DNA of 7,244 nt from an uncultured Micrococcales bacterium (GTDB lineage Bacteria; Actinomycetota; Actinomycetes; Actinomycetales; Microbacteriaceae). Below the pieces are notes generated by a model that was not told where the DNA came from, did no database searches, and worked only from the letters and a program-made list of their open reading frames with translations. The stretch covers positions 1-7,244 of the forward strand of contig CAIJWY010000169.1 in the NCBI GenBank assembly GCA_903824455.1, in the 5' to 3' direction. Of this stretch, positions 1 through 5,908 are shown one piece after another (position 1 is the stretch's first letter; every line of letters begins with the position of its first letter). The position numbers and the translations under genes were made by a program.

Positions 1-2
1 GG

Positions 3-104
3 CGGCTCATGGCCTCTGATCTACTGTCGAAGACTTGCCAGCAATATGAACTACTGCACGCGGTAGGTAAAGATGATTGGCGCCTCGTTCTGGTCTACCC
101 ATGA
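3..104 (+). CDS. 3' end of an upstream gene, possibly imuB-like
   Basis: An open frame enters from the left edge and gives 33 codons ending in GKDDWRLVLVYP before TGA at 102-104. That stop overlaps the ATG of the polymerase gene as ATGA, the usual sign of translational coupling within an operon. Codon choice resembles that of the neighbours. Genes next to this type of DnaE often encode an ImuB-like Y-family polymerase homologue, whose C-terminus typically ends in a short W-rich strand and a final Tyr. The tail here fits loosely, but it is too short to identify. A competing frame (1-66) contains GGSWPL, which recalls the WP segment near ImuB C-termini. Either that is chance or a frameshift lies just outside or at the edge of the window. 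Identity is inference from context only. Confidence 0.5.
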   Translation, partial: RLMASDLLSKTCQQYELLHAVGKDDWRLVLVYP

Positions 105-3100
105 CCTTCACGCACCTAAACGTGGCCTCGGCGTTCTCTGGCCATTTCGGTGTTACCAGACCGGAGCTGCTTGCTGAAGCCACCGCGGTTAGGGCCGAGC
201 GAGCTCTGGCAATAACCGATCGCAACGGGCTCTACGGGGCAGTGAAGCATATCGGAGCCTGCCTGAAACTCGGATTGAAACCGATTGTCGGGGTGAGCCT
301 GAACGTACTTAGCGAAACCGATGAAAAACTCGCTCGCTGCGTGATCCTGGCTCACGGGGGCGACGGCGGAATCGGCTGGGCGGCGCTATGTCGGTTGGTT
401 TCGGCAGCCAACACCACGAAGCGCAAAGAGGCTGGAATTCGGTTGAGCGCTCTGGCTAAACACATTGACCGCGACGGGCTGACCGTGGCCACCGTGTTAC
501 TCGGCCCCGATAGCAACCTGGGTAGGGCCATTCTCACCGAAAACCGCAGTGACGCGGCCGGTATTTTGGTTCAGTGGATAAAGGCCTTGCCCGGTAAAGG
601 CGCCTTGGCGATTGAACTGGCAACACACCTAACCGAGCCCGGCTCACCCTATTCACTCACCCAGACCAGACGAATGCTGGCTCTGGCCGACAACCTAGGT
701 ATTCCGGCAATTCTCACCAACGCCGTGCGTTACCTTGAACCAGACGATGCTCTAACCGCCGATGTTCTAGATTCGGCAAGATTTCTTGAGCCGCTCGGGA
801 AATTCGAGCCACAACCAAACGCTCAAGCCTGGTTGAAGCCGGCCAAGCAAATGCGAGAGCTAGCGTTGGAAATAACCGAAGACCGATCACGAGCCAAAAA
901 ACTGCTCGATACCACCGAATTATTGGCTCAGAAGTGCGAACTGAACCCAGAGAAGGATTGTGGCTGGGGTAAGCCCAAGACTCCAGAAAAGGCGCTGTTG
1001 GGAATCGACGGAAATCCGTTTGAAGTGCTGTGGCAAAAAGCTCACGCGGCCATTGACTGGCGTTACCCGCACATCAAAGAGAAACAACTGCTCGACGTAA
1101 AACATCGACTGAGTAAAGAACTAATCACCATCAACCAGCTTGGCTTTGCCACGTATTTTCTAACCGTTGCCGACGTTGCCCAAATGATTCGCGACATGAG
1201 TATTCGAATCGCTGCCAGAGGCTCCGGCGCTGGTTCACTCACCAACTACCTGCTTGGCATCAGCGGGGTTGATCCAATGGAACACAACCTATTGTTTGAA
1301 CGTTTTCTCTCCACCGAGCGCTCCAGCCTTCCCGATATCGATATCGATGTGGAATCGGCCAGACGCCACGATATCTATCGGGCAATTTTTAAGCGCTACG
1401 GAGCCCAGCGGGTCACCCTGCTTTCGATGCAGTCAACCTATCGCGGTCGCGGGGCCATGCGCGACTCTGGCTTAGCGCTCGGTTTAGAAGATGACGAAAT
1501 CGATGAAATCGCCAAAAACATGTGGCGGTTTAGTGCCAGAAGCTTTCGTGCCGCCACCGAAACCAAACCGGAATTGTCGAAGCTCAGTGCAGCACTCGAA
1601 TCCGACCGGAAGATGAATCTTTTGGTAGACATCACCGAACGACTAGACCGACTCCCCCGTCACATTTCGATGCATCCCTGCGGGGTCATCCTTGGCGATG
1701 GAAATCTACTGAATCTAACCCCGGTGGAAACCAGCGGGATGGGTCTACCGATGAGTCAATACGACAAAGACGACATGGACCCGATGGGAATGCTCAAACT
1801 CGATGTGCTCGGGGTGCGCATGCAGAGCGCCATGGCCTACGCGGTTCGAGAGATCCAAAAAACCAAGAACATTCAAGTTGAACTAGACGACATTCCGAAA
1901 GATGACGAGAAAACTTTCGAACTGATTCGAACCACCAACACTCTCGGCATCTTCCAGATTGAAAGCCCAGGTCAGCGGGAACTAACCGGAAAGCATCAAC
2001 CAACCGAATTCAACGATTTGACGATTCAGATTTCGCTGTTTCGTCCGGGCCCGATGAAGGGCAACATGATTGCTCCCTATCTCGACGGTCGTCACGGTTT
2101 TGCCAAAGCCGAATATCTTCACCCCGATTTGAAGCCGATCTTGCAGGAAACCTTTGGCGTGGTTATCTTTCACGAACACGTGCTTCGCATCTTCGACAAG
2201 ATGACTGGCTGCGGGCTTGCCAAAGCCGACGAATTCCGTCGCAGTTTGGAAAACCCGAGAGTAGCTCAGAGCGTGGAACGCTTCTTCAAAACTCAGGCCA
2301 ACATCCGCGGCTACGACAACGAAACCATCGCCAAGGTTTGGACTATTTTGGCCAGCTTCTCGAGTTTCGGTTTCTGCAAGGCCCACGGAGCCGCCTTCGC
2401 TCTACCCACTTATCAGAGCGCGTGGCTCAAGACTCACCACCCCACCGAATTCCTAGCTGGTTTACTAACTCACGACCCTGGAATGTATCCTCGTCGGCTG
2501 TTACTCTCCGAAGCGAGAAGGCTGGGCGTGAAGGTGCTTCCAATCGACGTCAATCAGTCCACCAACGAGTTTTTGGTGCAACCAGCACCGAAGATTACTA
2601 CCGACCCGAACGAGCCAGTCTACGGCGTGCGTATGGCGCTCACCGATGTGAAGGCGATCACCGAACCAGAGGTTCAAAGAATCATCGACGAACAACCTTT
2701 TCAAGATATTGCCGATTTCTACATGCGCGCCAAACCGAGCCGAAGAACCTTACAAAACCTGGCTCTGGTTGGGGCGCTCGATGAGCTGGCCAGGGTTTCC
2801 GGCCACAACCGCGGCGACATCATGCAGCGCGTCAAAGAATTGAACTTACTGAAGGCGCGCCCCAAGGATGACCCGAACCAGTTCTCATTCGATTTTGAAC
2901 TCAAAGAGTATCTCCAGCACACCGAAGATCTCACTCGAGAGGAAAAACTCGAGGCAGAACTTTCGATTCTAAAAATGGACGTGACCGAGCATCAGCTCGA
3001 ACAGTTTCGTCCGATGTTAGATGCCATGGGTGTGGTGAACTCAAGTGAGTTGGTTGGTTTACGAAATAAGTCGGAGGTGCTTATTGCCGGGATTAGAGTT

Positions 3101-3358
3101 GCCACCCAAACTCCCCCGATGCGATCTGGTAAAAGAGTCGTGTTTGTTAGTCTCGACGACGGCCACGGCTGCGCCGACGCCACGTTCTTCGATGAGGCTC
3201 AGGCCAGGTCAAGCCATATTCTCTTTAACACTCGACTACTGCTGATCTCCGGCAAAACCAGACGCACCGGCGTGAACGGGGTGTCTCTCATGGCAGAAAA
3301 TGCCTGGGATTTGAAAACCCTCTGGAATCAGTGGCTGAATGAGCAAAAAGCCGGTTAG
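101..3358 (+). CDS. dnaE: DnaE-family DNA polymerase III alpha subunit, accessory/error-prone type with degenerate PHP domain
   Basis: This encodes a template-directed C-family DNA polymerase of 1085 residues. The order is PHP domain (about 1-255), palm with PDIDIDV at 411-417 and KLDVLG at 566-571 supplying catalytic D412, D414 and D568, thumb between them, fingers with FRPGPM at 647-652, helix-hairpin-helix near 870-900, QFSFDF at 927-932, and OB fold near 990-1050. The PHP domain reads HLNVAS at 5-10, DRN at 40-42 and GVS at 64-66 where active PHP domains have HLHxHS, DHG and GxE, so it is probably not a nuclease. A replicative actinobacterial DnaE1 is nearer 1180 residues and keeps those ligands. 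The motif SMHPCGV and the N-terminus FTHLNVASAFS recall an actinobacterial DnaE paralogue distinct from classical dnaE2. ATG 101 is preferred over TTG 77 because it overlaps the upstream stop and begins at the conserved FTHL. No Shine-Dalgarno sequence is visible, which agrees with coupling. The exact subfamily name is uncertain. Confidence 0.93.
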   Translation: MTFTHLNVASAFSGHFGVTRPELLAEATAVRAERALAITDRNGLYGAVKHIGACLKLGLKPIVGVSLNVLSETDEKLARCVILAHGGDGGIGWAALCRLVSAANTTKRKEAGIRLSALAKHIDRDGLTVATVLLGPDSNLGRAILTENRSDAAGILVQWIKALPGKGALAIELATHLTEPGSPYSLTQTRRMLALADNLGIPAILTNAVRYLEPDDALTADVLDSARFLEPLGKFEPQPNAQAWLKPAKQMRELALEITEDRSRAKKLLDTTELLAQKCELNPEKDCGWGKPKTPEKALLGIDGNPFEVLWQKAHAAIDWRYPHIKEKQLLDVKHRLSKELITINQLGFATYFLTVADVAQMIRDMSIRIAARGSGAGSLTNYLLGISGVDPMEHNLLFERFLSTERSSLPDIDIDVESARRHDIYRAIFKRYGAQRVTLLSMQSTYRGRGAMRDSGLALGLEDDEIDEIAKNMWRFSARSFRAATETKPELSKLSAALESDRKMNLLVDITERLDRLPRHISMHPCGVILGDGNLLNLTPVETSGMGLPMSQYDKDDMDPMGMLKLDVLGVRMQSAMAYAVREIQKTKNIQVELDDIPKDDEKTFELIRTTNTLGIFQIESPGQRELTGKHQPTEFNDLTIQISLFRPGPMKGNMIAPYLDGRHGFAKAEYLHPDLKPILQETFGVVIFHEHVLRIFDKMTGCGLAKADEFRRSLENPRVAQSVERFFKTQANIRGYDNETIAKVWTILASFSSFGFCKAHGAAFALPTYQSAWLKTHHPTEFLAGLLTHDPGMYPRRLLLSEARRLGVKVLPIDVNQSTNEFLVQPAPKITTDPNEPVYGVRMALTDVKAITEPEVQRIIDEQPFQDIADFYMRAKPSRRTLQNLALVGALDELARVSGHNRGDIMQRVKELNLLKARPKDDPNQFSFDFELKEYLQHTEDLTREEKLEAELSILKMDVTEHQLEQFRPMLDAMGVVNSSELVGLRNKSEVLIAGIRVATQTPPMRSGKRVVFVSLDDGHGCADATFFDEAQARSSHILFNTRLLLISGKTRRTGVNGVSLMAENAWDLKTLWNQWLNEQKAG

Positions 3359-4032
3359 GCCTTGGCGTCGAACTCAGCCAAAATAGCCAAGGTGCCTGAA
3401 GCCCCAACCCGAGTGGCACCAGCCTCGACCATGTCGATTAGCTGATCCAAGGTGCGAACTCCGCCAGAAGCCTTAACTCCGAGTCCCGGAACGGTCTTAG
3501 CCATCAGCGAAACGGTGTGAACAGTGGCTCCACCGCTGGCAAAGCCGGTGGAAGTCTTCACATAACCCGCACCAGCATCACGCGAGAGCTCACAGCCCCG
3601 CACAATCTGTTCGTCGCTAAGTTCAGATGTCTCGAGGATAACCTTCACCAGGGCGCCATCGGCGGCATCAACCACAGCCCGAATGTCGGCCAAAACTAAA
3701 TCGTCTCGACCCTCAATGAGATGGCCGATGTGAATTACCATGTCGATTTCACTGGCACCCTGAGAGACCGCCAGTGAGGTCTCAAAAGCCTTCACGAACA
3801 AATCGTTGGTTCCATGGGGAAAGCCGACCACCGTTGCCAAACCAACCGAAGAGTCTCCCAGCAATTCCCTTGCTAAAACCATGTCGGAAGGGCGGAAACA
3901 CACCGCAGCGCACTTCGACGCAATCGCAGTAGCAACTGCGGTACGGATCTCATCAGAAGAAGCCGCCGGCTTCAAAACCGTGTGGTCAATAAAGGCAGCA
4001 ATTTGTTCTCTGGAGTATCCGCGGTAGGTCAT
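3355..4032 (-). CDS. deoC: deoxyribose-phosphate aldolase
   Basis: DeoC reversibly cleaves 2-deoxy-D-ribose 5-phosphate to acetaldehyde and glyceraldehyde 3-phosphate, the last step of deoxynucleoside salvage, in the cytoplasm. The 225-residue protein is the usual bacterial length and spans the whole TIM barrel. Visible motifs are IDHTVLKP (15-22), VVGFPHG (68-74), EIDMVIHIG (95-103), VKVILET (129-135), YVKTSTGF (157-164) and GVKASGGVRT (185-194). By family knowledge, K159 forms the Schiff base, K187 is the second active-site lysine and D97 the catalytic aspartate; all are present. The AVCFRP segment (43-48) is a variant of the more common AVCVNP. No other nucleoside-salvage gene is nearby. 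The gene lies 25 nt beyond a strong terminator, so it is probably transcribed alone. There is no Shine-Dalgarno sequence; a second ATG 4 nt upstream is out of frame. Its stop codon overlaps that of the convergent polymerase gene. Confidence 0.96.
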   Translation of the reverse strand: MTYRGYSREQIAAFIDHTVLKPAASSDEIRTAVATAIASKCAAVCFRPSDMVLARELLGDSSVGLATVVGFPHGTNDLFVKAFETSLAVSQGASEIDMVIHIGHLIEGRDDLVLADIRAVVDAADGALVKVILETSELSDEQIVRGCELSRDAGAGYVKTSTGFASGGATVHTVSLMAKTVPGLGVKASGGVRTLDQLIDMVEAGATRVGASGTLAILAEFDAKA

Positions 4033-4038
4033 TCATTC

Positions 4039-4044
4039 AGTCTA
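4039..4044 (-). promoter_or_regulatory. candidate -10 box for leaderless deoC
   Basis: On the minus strand TAGACT fits the actinobacterial TAnnnT -10 pattern and ends 6 nt before the deoC ATG. A start point about 7 nt downstream would fall on the A of the ATG, so the message would be leaderless. This agrees with the absence of a Shine-Dalgarno sequence and with the terminator ending only 25 nt upstream of the gene. No good -35 box is seen at 16-18 nt; that region is the T-tract of the terminator. This is inference from position and a six-base motif. Confidence 0.45.
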
Positions 4045-4057
4045 AGTTTTGAAAAGA

Positions 4058-4085
4058 AAAAAGCCACTCGTCTGAGTGGCTTTTT
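4058..4085. terminator. bidirectional intrinsic terminator
   Basis: A GC-rich 7-bp stem (GCCACTC, loop GTCT, GAGTGGC, 4063-4080) is extended by five A:T pairs to 12 bp. It is flanked by an A-run on the left and a T-run on the right, so each strand shows a hairpin followed by T residues. On the minus strand it begins 7 nt after the tRNA-Ala 3' end and should end the proA-nadD-rsfS-tRNA transcript. On the plus strand it could stop transcription coming through from the polymerase gene. Confidence 0.88.
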
Positions 4086-4092
4086 CATGTTG

Positions 4093-4165
4093 TGGACCTG
4101 AGGGGATTTGAACCCCTGACCCCCTGCATGCCATGCAGGTGCGCTACCAGCTGCGCCACAGGCCC
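4093..4165 (-). tRNA. tRNA-Ala (GGC anticodon)
   Basis: The 73-nt gene folds into a complete cloverleaf. The acceptor stem GGGCCTG pairs with CAGGTCC and includes the G3:U70 wobble pair, the main alanine identity element for alanyl-tRNA synthetase. The discriminator base is A73. The anticodon arm is CCTGC, loop ATGGCAT, GCAGG, giving anticodon GGC, which reads GCC and GCU codons. The T arm contains GGTTCAAATCC. The bases after A73 are CAA, so CCA is not encoded and must be added by the CCA-adding enzyme. The gene lies 42 nt after rsfS on the same strand and directly before the terminator, so it may be processed from the long transcript, made from its own promoter, or both. Confidence 0.97.
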
Positions 4166-4170
4166 GTGGC

Positions 4171-4186
4171 AGTTGCCTAGGCAACT
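4171..4186. repeat. perfect 16-nt palindrome in the tRNA leader
   Basis: AGTTGCCTAGGCAACT equals its own reverse complement. It lies 5 nt upstream of the tRNA-Ala 5' end, in the gap after rsfS. As RNA it could form a 6-7 bp hairpin. On the plus strand TTTTC overlaps and follows its right end, so it could serve as a weak plus-strand terminator. On the minus strand no T-run follows, so it is not an rsfS terminator. It could be a processing signal or a dimeric-protein site; nothing seen decides between these. Confidence 0.6.
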
Positions 4187-4196
4187 TTTCTACTTT

Positions 4197-4202
4197 ACTA
4201 TA
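4197..4202 (-). promoter_or_regulatory. candidate -10 box for tRNA-Ala
   Basis: On the minus strand TATAGT closely matches a sigma-A -10 hexamer, in the rsfS-tRNA gap. A start near 4190 would give a leader of about 25 nt containing the palindrome. No convincing -35 hexamer is present 16-18 nt upstream, within the end of rsfS. tRNA genes often have their own promoter even at the end of an operon, but the AT-rich gap could produce this match by chance. Confidence 0.4.
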
Positions 4203-4207
4203 AATCG

Positions 4208-4570
4208 CTACTTGGTTGCTTCGAGTTTAACGGTTGGGCAGTTACCAAACAGGCGCTCGTGGGTGTAGTAAAGACGTTCTTCCTCATGCATAACGTGAAC
4301 CGCAAGATCGCCGAAGTCGAGCAAGATCCAGCGACTTGTGGTTTTACCCTCGCGACGCCTTGCTTCGATTCCACTCTCGTGAAGCTTCTCTTCAATCCCA
4401 TCGGCAATCGCCGAAACCTGGCGCTCGTTTTTAGCGGAAACCCAGAGATAGATGTCGTTGAGCGGAGTAACCGAGGTTACGTCTATGGCCACTAGGTTCT
4501 CACCAAGTTTGTCGGCTGCTGCCTGTGCTGCGAGATTGGTGATTTTGATTGCTTCTAATGTGGCGGTCAT
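4208..4570 (-). CDS. rsfS: ribosomal silencing factor RsfS
   Basis: RsfS (Iojap/YbeB/DUF143 family) binds ribosomal protein uL14 on the 50S subunit and blocks joining with 30S, lowering translation in stationary phase or starvation. The 120-residue protein covers the whole family. It has IDVTSVTPLNDIYLWVSA (29-46), a helix with ERQVSAIADGIEEKL (49-63), and the signature WILLDFGDLAVHVMHEEE (81-98) followed by RLYYTHERLF (99-108). ATG 4570 is chosen because it gives the normal N-terminus MTATLEAIK. An in-frame ATG at 4630 would add 20 residues unlike the family and overlap the membrane segment of the preceding gene. AAAGGA lies only 2 nt before the ATG, an unusually close Shine-Dalgarno, so ribosomes may reinitiate from the preceding gene, which ends 13 nt upstream. 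Its place after nadD is the classic linkage. Confidence 0.95.
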   Translation of the reverse strand: MTATLEAIKITNLAAQAAADKLGENLVAIDVTSVTPLNDIYLWVSAKNERQVSAIADGIEEKLHESGIEARRREGKTTSRWILLDFGDLAVHVMHEEERLYYTHERLFGNCPTVKLEATK

Positions 4571-4583
4571 ATTCCTTTTTCGA

Positions 4584-5303
4584 TTAACTGATGATTTCGA
4601 GCATGTACAGCGCCAAGACACCGGCGCCAAGTGTTACTAACAGAATTGAAGATGTTGCTAAAAGGATTACCTGTCCTTCGCTGCGACGGTTCTTAATCGG
4701 GAGCACGCCAACTTTGGCGCTCGAGTTCATTACCGAACCGGCTCGAATCGGTGGAATGCCAGCGGTGGTTGGATCACCCATGTCGGCATTCATGGCCGCT
4801 TCATCGATGGTTTCTGGAACAACAGTGATGATTGGGATACTCCCGGTGTTGTTTAGAAGTGGCAGGTCTATTGCACCGGTTTTCAGAGTCTCACCAGATT
4901 CGGTAACGATGTCGTTGGTAAGTGCGTCAGGCACCTGCGCAATGGTAATCGAATTGGTCTGAGGTTCTTTAAATAGTGCGGTCGGAAAATCAAGCTCTTC
5001 ATCGCTATCCAGATCTTCTACCGCTGGGAAGAATTCGGCCGAACGAGAAGCAGGTTCAGAAATCGTTGACTTGGCAAGATCACTGAACCCTAGGGTGTCT
5101 TCATCAATTGGCTGAATTTCGATTACTTGCGGAGCCGCTGATTCAACGACAGGAACCTCTTCAACAATCTCGGCTACCGGTGTCGCGATGACTGGTTCCG
5201 GAGTAACGGGCGAAACCGGGACGGTTGCAACGGCGACGGGTACGACTGGCTCATCGTCTGCCATCATGGCAGCCCAGAGTTCGAAATCGGAGTCGTTGGT
5301 CAT
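4584..5303 (-). CDS. acidic protein with a single C-terminal transmembrane anchor, function unknown
   Basis: I do not recognise a named family in this 239-residue protein. Residues 1-18 are mixed and acidic (DFELWAAMMADDE). Residues 19-66 are low-complexity and rich in Pro, Val and Glu. Residues 67-200 are acidic with few basic residues and probably largely disordered. A basic patch (K204, R206, R207) precedes a hydrophobic helix at about 212-235, leaving four residues after it. The positive-inside rule predicts a cytoplasmic N-terminal region held by a tail anchor. No signal peptide or catalytic motif is seen. Its ATG overlaps the nadD stop as ATGA, AGGTGA lies 4 nt upstream, and rsfS follows 13 nt after its stop, so it is translated in the operon. 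I recall membrane proteins of unknown function at this locus in related Microbacteriaceae. The reading frame is secure; the role is unknown. Confidence 0.85.
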   Translation of the reverse strand: MTNDSDFELWAAMMADDEPVVPVAVATVPVSPVTPEPVIATPVAEIVEEVPVVESAAPQVIEIQPIDEDTLGFSDLAKSTISEPASRSAEFFPAVEDLDSDEELDFPTALFKEPQTNSITIAQVPDALTNDIVTESGETLKTGAIDLPLLNNTGSIPIITVVPETIDEAAMNADMGDPTTAGIPPIRAGSVMNSSAKVGVLPIKNRRSEGQVILLATSSILLVTLGAGVLALYMLEIIS

Positions 5304-5881
5304 TTACTCACCTGATAGAGATTGTGCTTACCGATATATTGAACCACGCCGTCGGGTACCAAATACCAAACCGGGTCGCCCTTGGCTACTCGAGCACGAA
5401 CATCCGTCGACGAAATGGCAAGAGCTGGAATTTCCAAAACGCTGATCGCGCCCTTTGGAGCCTCTGGTAATTCAAGAAGGTGACCGGGACGGGTAACCGC
5501 AACGAAATGTGCCAAAGACCAAATCTGGTCAACGTCTTTCCATTCCAAGATCTGCTTGATGGCATCCGCGCCGGTGATAAAGAAAAGTTCGGCTTCTGGG
5601 AAAGCGGCGGCCACGTCTTTTAGGGTGTCAATTGTGTAGGTTGGTCCGTCACGGTCGATGTCGACTCGGCTCACGGTGAACCGCGGGTTCGAGGCGGTGG
5701 CAATGACCGACATTAGGTAGCGGTGTTCGCCATCGGTGACAGCAATCTTTTGCCAAGGTTCACCGGTTGGAACGAAGAGAACCCCATCAAGGTTGAACGC
5801 AGAGGCAACTTCGCTGGCTGCTACTAAGTGGCCGTGGTGAATTGGGTCGAAGGTTCCACCCATCACTCCCAAACGTGTCAT
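5300..5881 (-). CDS. nadD: nicotinate-nucleotide adenylyltransferase
   Basis: NadD transfers AMP from ATP to nicotinate mononucleotide, giving nicotinate adenine dinucleotide, the shared step of de novo and nicotinate-salvage NAD synthesis in the cytoplasm. The 193-residue protein has the family length. The nucleotidyltransferase signature GGTFDPIHHGH is at 8-18, with H15 and H18 as the HxGH-type ATP-binding residues. The substrate loop PTGEPWQK is at 38-45, DGPTYTIDTL at 78-87, FITGAD at 101-106, and the C-terminal ISSTDVRAR at 156-164. All are intact. The ATG at 5881 places MTRLGVMGG at the expected N-terminus. No clear Shine-Dalgarno precedes it, although a small inverted repeat fills much of the 27-nt gap after the 56-residue ORF. 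It overlaps the next gene by ATGA. The linkage nadD to rsfS supports the call. Confidence 0.96.
   Translation of the reverse strand: MTRLGVMGGTFDPIHHGHLVAASEVASAFNLDGVLFVPTGEPWQKIAVTDGEHRYLMSVIATASNPRFTVSRVDIDRDGPTYTIDTLKDVAAAFPEAELFFITGADAIKQILEWKDVDQIWSLAHFVAVTRPGHLLELPEAPKGAISVLEIPALAISSTDVRARVAKGDPVWYLVPDGVVQYIGKHNLYQVSK
5308..5313 (-). promoter_or_regulatory. ribosome binding site of the membrane-anchored protein
   Basis: AGGTGA on the minus strand sits 4 nt before the ATG at 5303, inside the last codons of nadD. It supports this start and shows that the gene can recruit ribosomes itself as well as by ATGA coupling. Confidence 0.6.
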
Positions 5882-5893
5882 GGGTATGCACCG

Positions 5894-5908
5894 GTCGCGA
5901 ATTGCGAC
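5894..5908. repeat. short inverted repeat before nadD
   Basis: GTCGC, five-base centre GAATT, GCGAC: perfect 5-bp arms occupying much of the gap between the small ORF stop and the nadD ATG. As RNA it would form a small hairpin 12 nt before the nadD start, which has no clear Shine-Dalgarno sequence. A role in nadD translation is possible, but arms this short often occur by chance. Confidence 0.35.

Noticed and set aside
77..100. TTG at 77 as the start of the polymerase
   Set aside because: It would add eight residues (MAPRSGLP) before the conserved MTFTHL and lose the ATGA junction with the upstream stop; ATG 101 fits better.
1982..2386. 134-codon open frame on the minus strand inside the polymerase gene
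   Set aside because: It is antisense to the conserved fingers domain, has no recognisable motif, and is explained by codon bias of the real gene.
2338..2784. 148-codon open frame on the plus strand inside the polymerase gene
   Set aside because: It overlaps a fully conserved region in another frame, and its product is Arg/Ser-rich with no domain. It is not evidence of a frameshift, because the main frame stays intact throughout.
101..3358. The main replicative DnaE1
   Set aside because: The protein is about 100 residues too short and its PHP ligands are lost, whereas actinobacterial DnaE1 keeps an active PHP domain; a paralogue is more likely.
4033..4057. Riboswitch or operator-rich leader for deoC
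   Set aside because: The space between the terminator and the ATG is 25 nt, too short for an aptamer, and no inverted repeat is present in it.
4571..4630. In-frame upstream ATG at 4630 as the rsfS start
   Set aside because: The extra 20 residues (Cys/Arg/Ser-rich) do not resemble the RsfS N-terminus and overlap the end of the preceding gene.
4591..4962. 123-codon open frame on the plus strand opposite the acidic membrane protein
   Set aside because: The minus-strand frame has the ATGA overlap, a Shine-Dalgarno, operon position and a clear membrane helix; this one looks like its shadow.
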